From the NCBI RefSeq assembly GCF_009826895.1, contig NZ_WUMV01000007.1, positions 186,001-250,000 on the forward strand: a stretch of 64,000 bases of DNA, given 5' to 3'. The position numbers were made by a program, and so were the translations under genes. Of the stretch, positions 53,835 to 61,710 are shown piece after piece (position 1 is the stretch's first letter; every line of letters starts with the position of its first letter). This DNA is from Stappia sediminis (lineage in GTDB: Bacteria; Pseudomonadota; Alphaproteobacteria; Rhizobiales; Stappiaceae). The notes under the pieces are model-generated. The model had not been told where the DNA came from, searched no databases, and saw nothing but the letters and a program-made list of their open reading frames with translations.

Positions 53835-53843
53835 AACCAAATC

Positions 53844-53863
53844 AGACCAATTTGTAGACCAAT
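53844..53863. promoter_or_regulatory. Direct repeat, candidate operator of the GntR/TauE pair
   Basis: agaccaat occurs twice (53844-53851 and 53856-53863), 12 bases apart, directly between the divergent GntR and TauE/SafE starts. The repeat spacing of about one DNA turn suits a dimeric regulator. Nothing else in the 74-base region stands out. Confidence 0.45.
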
Positions 53864-53908
53864 ATAACATGCCGCTAGTTGTGCGCCAGGTCTTCTGGAG
53901 GATTTGGT

Positions 53909-54658
53909 GTGTTCGAGGTATCCATGATCGTTTGTGCGGGGCTCCTCTGTGGAGCTTTAAACGCAATCGCCGGCGGAGGGACGTTCGTTACCTTGCCGGT
54001 CCTGGTGTGGCTCGGCATACCGCCGGTCGTTGCAAATGCGACCGCAACAACCATGGCGGTGCCGGGCTATTTTGCCAGCGTCTGGGCCTATCGCCACGAC
54101 ATTCGGGCTGAAGGTACGCTGCCTCTCGGATCGATTTTCGTTGTCGCGGCTATAGGTGGCGTTCTGGGTGCCGCGCTTCTTGTTGTTACATCGCCGGATG
54201 CGTTTCTGGCGCTCGTTCCGTGGCTCCTGCTGACGGCAACACTTCTTTTCGCCTCTGCACCCCGGTTGCAACGGCTCTCCGAGGCCAGCGGAATTGGCAT
54301 TCGTTCAGCGGGGGTGGCGGCAATCGTCCTTCTGCTGGTGGCGACTTATGGAGGTTATTTCAACGGCGGGCTGGGCATCATCATGCTCGCCGCCCTCTCA
54401 CTTCAAGGATATCGAAACCTTCATGGAATGAACGGGCTAAAGAGCCTGCTTGCCTCCATTCTTTCCACACTGTCTGTCGTCACGTTCATGACTGCCGATC
54501 TGATCGCGTGGGAATCCGCTATCCCCATGGCTTTGGCCAATATTTGCGGTGCATACATCACGTCGAGGTTCGTGCGGCGCATTGAAAGGATCGACATTCT
54601 CCGGCTCGTCATCGTCGTCATTGGAGGTGCGATGACGGTCGCATTTTTCGTCGCGTGA
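53909..54658 (+). CDS. TauE/SafE family (TSUP) membrane exporter
   Basis: About 249 residues with about eight membrane segments in two repeats: LLCGALNAIAGGGTFVTLPVLVWLGIPPVVANATATTM and GYFNGGLGIIMLAALSLQGYRNLHGMNGLKSLLASI, both typical of TSUP (sulfite or organosulfonate exporters). GTG start at 53909 with GGAGG 7 bases upstream; an ATG at 53924 is possible. Divergent from the GntR regulator. Substrate unknown. Confidence 0.88.
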   Translation: MFEVSMIVCAGLLCGALNAIAGGGTFVTLPVLVWLGIPPVVANATATTMAVPGYFASVWAYRHDIRAEGTLPLGSIFVVAAIGGVLGAALLVVTSPDAFLALVPWLLLTATLLFASAPRLQRLSEASGIGIRSAGVAAIVLLLVATYGGYFNGGLGIIMLAALSLQGYRNLHGMNGLKSLLASILSTLSVVTFMTADLIAWESAIPMALANICGAYITSRFVRRIERIDILRLVIVVIGGAMTVAFFVA

Positions 54659-54703
54659 TCGGCCGAAGCCAAAAACAACTGAAATCGAAACAGGTCTAAA
54701 TGA

Positions 54704-55438
54704 ATGTCAGCTACCTTGTTACCCGATTTGGGGCCTTGGGCAATCTGTGCCGTCACGGTTTTCATCGGCACCCTTGTTCAACGGTTGTCGGGAGCGGGCT
54801 TCGGGATGTTCGCGGCGCCCGTGATGGCGCTTGTCGCGCCGGAATGGCTACCCGGAACGGTTCTTCTCGTCGGGTTCATTATCGGGTCAGGCGCTTTTCT
54901 GAGTGCACGAGAGTCCGTCCACAGTAGAGACCTGCTGCCCGGCTTTGCCGGTCGCATTCTGGGTGCCAGCATTGCCGCCTACATCGCGACGGCCGTCGTC
55001 GGCACCAGCGCATTGGCAATCATCGTGGGTCTTATTGTGCTGTTTGCAGTTGGATTGACGGTACTCGGGCTCTCATTCCCGATTTCCAGCAGATCTCTTT
55101 TTGTTGCCGGTGGCGTTAGCGGCGTCATGGGAACGCTGACAGGCGTCGGTGCGCCGCCAATGGCCATACTCTATTCCAGTGTCGAGCCGCGAAGGTCGGC
55201 TGCGACACAAAACGCGTTCTATGGTTTTGGCACCCTGGTTGCGATCATAGCGCTTTCGATCGCCGGTGTTCTCACGCTTTCACAGCTCGCGTTTGCGGCC
55301 TCGCTCGCGCCATTGGTGCCAGTTGCCCTAAGAAGCTCGCGCCCATTGGCCGTTCGTTTTGAGCGTGGTGCAATTCGGCCATGGGCCCTTGGACTGGCGA
55401 CCGTTTCAGCATTGGCCTTGCTCGGGCACAGTCTGTAG
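54704..55438 (+). CDS. TauE/SafE family (TSUP) membrane exporter, second copy
   Basis: 244 residues with about eight membrane segments. TVFIGTLVQRLSGAGFGMFAAPVMALVAPEWLPGTVLLVGFI and LFVAGGVSGVMGTLTGVGAPPMAILYSS mark the two TSUP repeats. It is clearly different in sequence from the neighbour 45 bases upstream, so this is not a recent duplication. The two proteins may form one heteromeric exporter or serve two compounds. Probably in one transcript with the preceding gene. Confidence 0.85.
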   Translation: MSATLLPDLGPWAICAVTVFIGTLVQRLSGAGFGMFAAPVMALVAPEWLPGTVLLVGFIIGSGAFLSARESVHSRDLLPGFAGRILGASIAAYIATAVVGTSALAIIVGLIVLFAVGLTVLGLSFPISSRSLFVAGGVSGVMGTLTGVGAPPMAILYSSVEPRRSAATQNAFYGFGTLVAIIALSIAGVLTLSQLAFAASLAPLVPVALRSSRPLAVRFERGAIRPWALGLATVSALALLGHSL

Positions 55439-55749
55439 CCGGCTAGCCAAAAAGCTACCCTTGCCGCGGCCGCGGCGGAGATCTGAAACCTGCGCATTGT
55501 CGACGTTCAGGCATGGCGCAGCGAAAGTCGGCCCTCACCGGCAATTGATCTTTGATGCCGTGGAGCACCGCGACGAGCCCAAAGCGGAGCGGATTTTCAG
55601 GCGTGATTTGGTGATTCACGCGCCCGTGACTACCCTGACTTTATCGAGGAAACGTTCCGCTCCACCAGCTCGGAACTCCAGGACTTTCGCACCCGGACAA
55701 GACCGGCTGGTGGCAAGCTGCACGAGAGTGCGCGAAACGGGGGAGACAA
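55439..55749. other. Intergenic region with a regulator remnant
   Basis: 311 bases between the second exporter gene and a methyltransferase gene. Apart from the fragment at 55536-55619 (separate entry), no gene or terminator is recognised. A ribosome site for the methyltransferase (GGGGGAG) lies at its end. Confidence 0.45.
55536..55619 (+). pseudogene. Possible remnant of a GntR/FCD regulator C-terminus
   Basis: Translation of this stretch gives HRQLIFDAVEHRDEPKAERIFRRDLV in two overlapping pieces, which resembles the last FCD helix pair of GntR regulators (HRAI.DAI..RD...AE..MR.HL). No start, DNA-binding domain or matching upstream sequence is present, and the reading frame runs on without sense. 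It lies downstream of a complete FCD regulator and its exporters. Chance similarity cannot be excluded. Confidence 0.35.
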
Positions 55750-56571
55750 ATGAACCCGAAGGTCGAGGTACACTACAAGGGCGAGGGCAACCTGGCCGAC
55801 AAGATTGCCGCAGGTCTCGAGAAAGCGGGAAGACGTCTCGATAATCTGAGGACGACCGACCTCGCCGCCATTGACGAGTTTCACATCCGCGGGCGCAAGG
55901 CGACGCTCGAACTCGGGGAGCAGTTGAACCTCGGTGCCGGGGCGAGGCTTCTCGACCTCGGCAGCGGCCTCGGCGGTCCGGCCCGAACACTGGCGGAAAC
56001 CTATAGCTGCTACGTCAAGGGAATCGACCTTACCGAGGAGTTTTGCAACGCGGCGAACATCATCTCGTCATGGCTGGGATTGGCGGGCAAGGTGCATTGT
56101 CAGCAAGGCGATGCGACCGACCTCCCGTTTCCCGAGGATGAATTCGACGCCACGATGACCATCCATGTCGCAATGAATATCCCGGACAAGGACAAGCTCT
56201 ATTCAGAAGCCCGCAGGACACTGAAACCCGGTGGGCGCTTCGCGGCATATGACGTAATCCAGGGCGATGGCGGAGATGTCCATTTTCCGGTGCCCTGGGC
56301 GCGTCAGCCCTCGATCAGCCATCTGGCCACTGACAAACAGATGCAATCGCTGCTCACTGGAGCCGGGTTTCGAATCCTCGATATCCATGACTCGAGTGAA
56401 AAAAGCCTGACATGGTTCGAAGAAAGAATGAGGCAACTCTCTGAATCAGGACCACCCCCGGTCTCTTTCAATATGTTCCTTGGGAATGATTATCCGGAAA
56501 TGGTGCGGAACCAGGTTCGCAATCTGGCTGAAGGACGGATCAGGACGATTGGTTATATCTGTGAGGGGTAA
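55750..56571 (+). CDS. Class I SAM-dependent methyltransferase
   Basis: 273 residues. The S-adenosylmethionine site is ARLLDLGSGLGGPARTLAETYSCYVKGIDLTEEF (about 65-98), followed by QQGDATDLPFPEDEFDATMTIHVAMNIPDKDKLYSEARRTLKPGGRFAAYDV. The style is that of glycine/sarcosine and UbiE/gamma-tocopherol-type methyltransferases. The substrate is unknown. ATG at 55750 with GGGGGAG upstream. It is not tightly linked to its neighbours. Confidence 0.82.
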   Translation: MNPKVEVHYKGEGNLADKIAAGLEKAGRRLDNLRTTDLAAIDEFHIRGRKATLELGEQLNLGAGARLLDLGSGLGGPARTLAETYSCYVKGIDLTEEFCNAANIISSWLGLAGKVHCQQGDATDLPFPEDEFDATMTIHVAMNIPDKDKLYSEARRTLKPGGRFAAYDVIQGDGGDVHFPVPWARQPSISHLATDKQMQSLLTGAGFRILDIHDSSEKSLTWFEERMRQLSESGPPPVSFNMFLGNDYPEMVRNQVRNLAEGRIRTIGYICEG

Positions 56572-56995
56572 AACCAAATCATCCCGGACTCGATGCATCA
56601 CGAAGTGGCTCTTCGAAGAGCCGGGATCTAATCTCTTCGCCAAACATTACGAAATATCAGTCAGTTCGCAGCATTGCCCCACTCAAATCACTATTGCCCT
56701 TGCATGTTGAACCGAGATTGAACGCCCGCTCAAGGCGGGCACGACGACGGAGAATGGTTCGGCGCTCTGCACGCCCCATGGCACCGCCTGAACCGGATGG
56801 CAGTGCGCTTTCACCCGCCCCTCACGGCTTCTCACCGCACCCTGACCTCGTAAATCCGGTGGCAATCCCTTAAAATCAAAATATAGAAATCAAGCTGCCA
56901 CCGTCGGGCCTCGCCTCGAAGATTGATCGTCCAGAAATTTTTCTGCCTAAAATTTAGCTTTGCCAATCTTTGAGGCATAAGCAAGGAATAGGCGC
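56572..56995. other. Intergenic region upstream of nasT
   Basis: 424 bases without a gene. It holds a 16-bp palindrome ggctcttcgaagagcc (56607-56622) whose right end overlaps the 3' partner of an outer repeat atcccgg/ccgggat (56581-56587 and 56621-56627), and a 6-bp hairpin gcccgc-tcaag-gcgggc (56724-56740). None has a T-run. The last 130 bases before nasT are AT-rich and should contain its promoter. Confidence 0.5.
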
Positions 56996-57592
56996 ATGGT
57001 TGACGCCTCCCTCAAGATCCTCGTCATCGACGAAAACCGCATCCGCGCCTCGATCATCGAGACGGGCCTTCGGGAGGCCGGACACGATCAGGTTTTCGTC
57101 TTGAGCGAGTTGCAGGGCATCGCGCGCAGAATTTCCGAGATTGCGCCGGACGTCATCGTCATCGATCTCGAAAATCCGGGCCGCGACATGCTGGAGGATA
57201 TGTTCCAGCTTTCGCGCAGCGTGCGGCGGCCGATTGCCATGTTCGTCGACCAGTCGGACAAGTCGGCCATAGAAGCGGCGATAGACGCCGGAGTTTCGGC
57301 TTACGTCATCGACGGGCTGAAGCAGGAGCGCGTGAAGCCGATCCTCGACATGGCGGTGATGCGCTTCAACGCCTTTTCGCGTCTGGAGCGGGACCTTCAG
57401 GACGCCCGCAACGAGTTGCAGGAGCGAAAGGTCGTCGAGCGTGCCAAGGGAATTCTCATGAAGACGCGTGGGCTCGGCGAGGATGAGGCCTATGCCCTCC
57501 TGCGCAAGACCGCGATGAACCAGAACAAGAAGATCGGCGAAATCGCCCGAAGCCTCGTCACCGCGGCCGATCTTCTGGGAGATGCCTCATAA
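56996..57592 (+). CDS. nasT: NasT, ANTAR-domain antiterminator of nitrate assimilation
   Basis: 198 residues. A receiver domain (KILVIDENRIRASIIETGL, D57 in VIVIDLENPG) is followed by a helix and the RNA-binding ANTAR domain at about 135-190 (RKVVERAKGILMKTRGLGEDEAYALLRKTAMNQNKKIGEIARSLVTAADLL). NasT binds two-hairpin leaders and lets RNA polymerase pass a terminator; NasS holds it inactive without nitrate. The nasS start codon overlaps the nasT stop (TAATG at 57590-57594). A fitting leader lies at 58971-59082. Confidence 0.94.
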   Translation: MVDASLKILVIDENRIRASIIETGLREAGHDQVFVLSELQGIARRISEIAPDVIVIDLENPGRDMLEDMFQLSRSVRRPIAMFVDQSDKSAIEAAIDAGVSAYVIDGLKQERVKPILDMAVMRFNAFSRLERDLQDARNELQERKVVERAKGILMKTRGLGEDEAYALLRKTAMNQNKKIGEIARSLVTAADLLGDAS

Positions 57593-58806
57593 TGCCCGAT
57601 CACCAGATCATTGCAGGCTTCCTGCCGCTTCTGGACAGCGCGATATTGGTCGCCGCCCGCGAGAAAGGTTTCGCGGAAGGTGAAGGCGTCGACCTTTCTC
57701 TTGTGCGCGAGACCTCGTGGGCCAATATCCGCGACCGCATGGCGGTCGGGCATTTTCACGCGGCCCAGATGCTGGCGCCCATGCCGATTGCCTCCAACCT
57801 CGGCCTCACCCCGCTTGCCGTTCCGCTTGCGGCTCCCATGGTGCTTGGGCTTGGAGGCAACGCGATCACCGTTTCCAACGCGCTCTGGGCGCGCATGGCG
57901 GAAGCCGGTGCGACGCCCGATCTCGATCCCGCCTCCACCGGCAAGGCGTTGAAATCCATCATCGCCGAGCGTGCGTCGACCGGCGAAGCGCGGCTTCGCT
58001 TCGCCGTCGTCCACCCCCATTCCGGGCATAATTACGAGCTTCGCTACTGGCTTGCTGCATGCGGCATCGATCCGGATGAGGACGTCGAGATCCTCATTGC
58101 CCCGCCCCCTCTTCTGCCCGACGCCATGTCGAACGGGCGGATCGACGGCTTTTGCGTGGGCGAGCCGTGGAACACCGTCGCCGTGCGTGCGGGCTCCGGC
58201 CGCATCGCAACGGTAAAGGCCAGGATCTGGCGCTCAAGCCCTGAAAAGGTGCTTGCCCTCCACGCCGACTGGATGGGGGAAAACGAGGCCGCAACGCACG
58301 CGCTTCTGCGCGCGCTCTACCGTGCCGCCGCGTGGTGCGGCGCAAGCTGGAACCATCAGGAACTGGCGGAAATCCTGGCGCGCGAGGATTATCTGGGCGT
58401 TTCTCCGCAAGCTATCATGCCGGCGCTCGGTGGCCAGCTCGGTCTGGGCGGCGGCGAAATTGCGGAGGTGCGCGATTTCTTCGTGCCGTTTGCCTCCGCC
58501 GCGACCTTCCCCTGGAAAAGCCACGCGCTCTGGTTCTACAGCCAGATGGTGCGCTGGGGCCAATGTTCCTTTTCGAAAGACCATCTCGAAACTGTGGAAT
58601 CGAGCTTCCGGCCGGACATCTACCGGGCAGCGCTTGGCCCCATCGGCGCGGCCATTCCGGCAGCCGACAGCAAGGTCGAAGGCGCGCGCATCCATGCCGG
58701 TGCCATCGAGACCGACGCCGGCAAACTGCAAGTCCTGGCCGACGGCTTCTTCGACGGCGAGACCTTCGATCCGGGCGCCATCGAGGATTATCTCGCCCGC
58801 CCGTGA
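57592..58806 (+). CDS. nasS: NasS, cytoplasmic nitrate/nitrite sensor
   Basis: 404 residues of the NrtA/CmpA binding-protein family: [73 protein letters not shown] and GRIDGFCVGEPWNTVAV. No signal peptide is present, so it is a cytoplasmic sensor rather than a transporter receptor. It forms a complex with NasT and releases it on binding nitrate or nitrite. Paralogue of NrtA at 59136. Confidence 0.93.
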   Translation: MPDHQIIAGFLPLLDSAILVAAREKGFAEGEGVDLSLVRETSWANIRDRMAVGHFHAAQMLAPMPIASNLGLTPLAVPLAAPMVLGLGGNAITVSNALWARMAEAGATPDLDPASTGKALKSIIAERASTGEARLRFAVVHPHSGHNYELRYWLAACGIDPDEDVEILIAPPPLLPDAMSNGRIDGFCVGEPWNTVAVRAGSGRIATVKARIWRSSPEKVLALHADWMGENEAATHALLRALYRAAAWCGASWNHQELAEILAREDYLGVSPQAIMPALGGQLGLGGGEIAEVRDFFVPFASAATFPWKSHALWFYSQMVRWGQCSFSKDHLETVESSFRPDIYRAALGPIGAAIPAADSKVEGARIHAGAIETDAGKLQVLADGFFDGETFDPGAIEDYLARP

Positions 58807-58943
58807 CCAATTCTGCTGCATTGCACAAAATTTCCGCACCCCTGCCCGCGTCGGCATCAAAAAATAACGCTGCGGCAATCAACGACTGTTCCTCGAATTC
58901 CACGCGCCTTTGAAATCATTGAAAAAATCTCCCTGAACCAAAT

Positions 58944-58960
58944 TTGGCACGCTTGCTGCA
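58944..58960 (+). promoter_or_regulatory. Sigma-54 (RpoN) promoter of the nitrate operon
   Basis: ttggcacgcttgctgca fits the -24/-12 consensus (TGGCACG-N4-TTGCA) with one mismatch (C for T in the -12 box). Exactly 10 bases lie between the GG (58946-58947) and GC (58958-58959) pairs, as required. Transcription should start near 58971. This points to control by the NtrB/NtrC nitrogen system. Confidence 0.75.
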
Positions 58961-58970
58961 TTAAGTTTTG

Positions 58971-59082
58971 CGGACCTTCGACAGGTCACGAGATTACGTC
59001 CAACGAGGGGCGTTCAGGCGAAGCCGCCAGACGGACACCGCGCGAAATCCGCGCCGGTTGATCCACGTCTGGCGGCTTTTTT
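58971..59082 (+). promoter_or_regulatory. NasT-responsive antitermination leader of the nrtABC-nirB operon
   Basis: A leader with three structures in order. Hairpin 1: gacct / aggtc at 58973-58987. Hairpin 2: acgtcc / gggcgt at 58996-59013 around a six-base loop aacgag, which has A at position 1 and G at position 4, the ANTAR recognition pattern. A terminator follows: a perfect 13-bp stem (59021-59033 and 59066-59078), with a nested GC hairpin in the loop, then a six-base T-run at 59077-59082. The expected behaviour is termination without nitrate and read-through when NasT is released. Confidence 0.8.
59021..59082 (+). terminator. Intrinsic terminator within the nitrate operon leader
   Basis: Stem aagccgccagacg / cgtctggcggctt (13 bp, perfect) and tttttt at the 3' side. 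It ends 53 bases before the nrtA start, which marks it as a regulatory attenuator rather than the end of nasS: the nasS stop is 215 bases upstream. Confidence 0.88.
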
Positions 59083-59135
59083 GTTTGGCAGGTTTCCCCG
59101 GCGGCCTCCCACCGCCGACACATCAGGAGGGGAAA

Positions 59136-60539
59136 ATGAACACGTTCAGGAAGGCATCCTTCACCCGGCGCGCCGTGCTCGCGGCTGTGAGCGCCATCGC
59201 CATCGGCGCATTCGCTCCCGGAGCGACGCATGCGGAATGGCTCGATGTCGAGAAGGACGAACTGACCTTCGGCTTCATCAAGCTTACCGACATGGCCCCG
59301 CTCGCGATCGCCTACGAGAAGGGCTTCTTCGAGGACGAGGGCCTTTACGTCACGCTGGAGGCGCAGGCCAACTGGAAGGTGCTGCTCGACCGTGTCATCA
59401 CCGGCGAGCTTGACGGCGCGCATATGCTCGCCGGCCAGCCCCTTGCCGCGACGATCGGCTTCGGGACGCAAGCGCATATCGTCACGCCCTTCTCCATGGA
59501 CCTGAACGGCAACGGCATCACCGTCTCCAACGAGGTCTGGGAAATGATGAAGCCGCATATCCCCACAGGCGATGACGGCAAGCCCGTTCACCCGATCAAG
59601 GCGGATGCGCTGAAGCCCGTCGTCAACAAGTTCAAATCCGAAGGCAAGCCCTTCAACATGGGCATGGTCTTCCCCGTCTCCACGCATAACTACGAGCTTC
59701 GCTACTGGCTGGCGTCGGGCGGCATCCATCCGGGCTTTTATTCTAAGTCGGACATTTCCGGCCAGATCCAGGCGGAGGCGCTTCTGTCGGTAACGCCTCC
59801 GCCGCAGATGCCTGCGACGCTGGAGGCCGGCACCATCCATGGCTACTGCGTCGGCGAGCCGTGGAACCAGCAGGCGGTCTTCAAGGGCATCGGCGTGCCC
59901 GTTATCACCGACTACGAGATCTGGAAGAACAATCCGGAAAAGGTCTTCGGCCTGACCAAGAAGTTCACGGAGGAAAACCCGAAGACGACGCTCGCCATCA
60001 CCAAGGCGTTGATCCGCGCCGCCAAATGGCTTGACGAGAACGACAACGCCAACCGCGCCGAAGCGGTGGAGATCCTCTCGCGGCCCGAATACGTCGGCGC
60101 GGATGCGGAGGTCATCGCCAACTCGATGACCGGCACCTTCGAATACGAAAAGGGCGACAAGCGCGACGTGCCGGATTTCAACGTCTTCTACCGCTACTTC
60201 GCCACCTATCCCTACTACTCCGACGCCGTCTGGTACCTGACGCAGATGCGCCGCTGGGGCCAGATCGCAGATCACAAGGACGATGCCTGGTACGACGAAG
60301 TCGCCAGATCCGTCTACCGGCCTGACATCTACCTGGAAGCGGCGAAGATGCTGGTCGAGGAAGGCCACGTTGCGGAAGAAGACTTCCCCTTCGAGACGGA
60401 CGGCTACCGCGAGCCGACGGACGCGTTCATCGACGGCGTGCCCTTCGATGGCCGCAAGCCGAACGAATACATCGATGCGCTCCCCATCGGCCTGAAGTCC
60501 GGTCAGACGGTCGACGGCAACGAGGTCGTCGGCGGCTGA
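59136..60539 (+). CDS. nrtA: Nitrate ABC transporter substrate-binding protein NrtA
   Basis: 467 residues. Tat-like signal ([26 protein letters not shown], twin Arg at 10-11), then the NrtA/CmpA fold: [102 protein letters not shown]. It binds nitrate (and nitrite) in the periplasm. ATG at 59136 with AGGAGGGG upstream; family length is 440-480. First gene of the nitrate operon under the NasT leader. Confidence 0.94.
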   Translation: MNTFRKASFTRRAVLAAVSAIAIGAFAPGATHAEWLDVEKDELTFGFIKLTDMAPLAIAYEKGFFEDEGLYVTLEAQANWKVLLDRVITGELDGAHMLAGQPLAATIGFGTQAHIVTPFSMDLNGNGITVSNEVWEMMKPHIPTGDDGKPVHPIKADALKPVVNKFKSEGKPFNMGMVFPVSTHNYELRYWLASGGIHPGFYSKSDISGQIQAEALLSVTPPPQMPATLEAGTIHGYCVGEPWNQQAVFKGIGVPVITDYEIWKNNPEKVFGLTKKFTEENPKTTLAITKALIRAAKWLDENDNANRAEAVEILSRPEYVGADAEVIANSMTGTFEYEKGDKRDVPDFNVFYRYFATYPYYSDAVWYLTQMRRWGQIADHKDDAWYDEVARSVYRPDIYLEAAKMLVEEGHVAEEDFPFETDGYREPTDAFIDGVPFDGRKPNEYIDALPIGLKSGQTVDGNEVVGG

Positions 60540-60612
60540 ACCCGCAGCGATCACGGCGCGTGCGGGCCTCTCCCGGACGCGCACATCCCCAAGAGTTTAC
60601 GGACATACGCCC

Positions 60613-61701
60613 ATGACCAACGCCACCGACCTCATGACCGGCGAAGCGGATGCCGCGCGGCTTGCGCGCAAGGAACGCCTCTTCGCCCGTATCAACAAGG
60701 CCGCCCGCTGGCTCGATGCCCTCGGCCTTGCCTGGATCACGCCGATCCTGAAGATCGCCGCCGGCGACAATCCCAAGGAACAGCTTGGCGAGTTGAAGCG
60801 CGTCCTCGTCATCCCGCTCGTCGGCATCGGCCTGTTTCTCGCCGCATGGGGCATTCTCGCCCCGCAGGTGCAAACCTCGCTCGGCGCCATTCCGGGGCCC
60901 GCTCAGGTCTGGGACCAGGCGGTCAATCTCTGGAAGGATCACAAGGACGAACGCGCCAAGGCGGCGGATTTCTACGAGCGCCAGGAAAAGCGCAACGCGA
61001 AGTTTACGACCGAAGGCCACCCGGAGCGCGTGAAGTGGCGCGACTACACCGGCAAGCCCACCTTCATAGACCAGATCGCGACCTCGCTTCTCACCGTCGG
61101 CCTCGGCTTCCTGATCGCAACCCTCGTCGCCGTCCCGCTCGGCATCGCCTGCGGCCTGTCGCAGACGGTCAACGGCGCGGTGAACCCGCTCATCCAGATC
61201 TTCAAGCCGGTCTCGCCGCTCGCCTGGCTGCCGATCGTCACGATGATCGTCTCCGCCCTTTACGTCGACACGAGCGAGGCGCTGCCGAAGTCGCTGGTGA
61301 TTTCCGCCGTCACGGTCACGCTCTGCTCGCTCTGGCCGACGCTCATCAACACAGCCCTTGGCGTCGCCTCCATCGACAAGGATCTCGTCAATGTCGGGCG
61401 CGTGCTTCAGCTATCCACGCCCACGACGATCCGCAAGCTGGTGCTGCCGTCGGCTCTGCCGCTCATCTTCACCGGCCTTCGCCTATCGCTTGGCGTGGGC
61501 TGGATGGTGCTGATCGCGGCCGAAATGCTCGCTCAGAACCCGGGCCTTGGAAAGTTCGTCTGGGACGAATTCCAGAACGGCTCTTCCCAGTCGCTCGCCA
61601 GGATCATGGTCGCGGTGCTCACCATCGGCATCATCGGCTTCCTGCTGGACCGGATCATGTATGCGCTCCAGTCCGCCTTCACCTTCTCCGCCAACCGCTG
61701 A
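60613..61701 (+). CDS. nrtB: Nitrate ABC transporter permease NrtB
   Basis: 362 residues. An N-terminal cytoplasmic/membrane segment (RVLVIPLVGIGLFLAAWGILAP) and a periplasmic loop precede the permease core with about five segments; the coupling motif is in LVLPSALPLIFTGLRLSLGVGWMVLIAAEMLAQNPGLG. This is the NrtB/SsuC-type permease, lengthened by about 80 residues relative to cyanobacterial NrtB by an insert at about 95-150. It lies 73 bases after nrtA and 9 bases before the ATPase gene. Confidence 0.93.
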   Translation: MTNATDLMTGEADAARLARKERLFARINKAARWLDALGLAWITPILKIAAGDNPKEQLGELKRVLVIPLVGIGLFLAAWGILAPQVQTSLGAIPGPAQVWDQAVNLWKDHKDERAKAADFYERQEKRNAKFTTEGHPERVKWRDYTGKPTFIDQIATSLLTVGLGFLIATLVAVPLGIACGLSQTVNGAVNPLIQIFKPVSPLAWLPIVTMIVSALYVDTSEALPKSLVISAVTVTLCSLWPTLINTALGVASIDKDLVNVGRVLQLSTPTTIRKLVLPSALPLIFTGLRLSLGVGWMVLIAAEMLAQNPGLGKFVWDEFQNGSSQSLARIMVAVLTIGIIGFLLDRIMYALQSAFTFSANR

Positions 61702-61710
61702 GGTCTCCCC

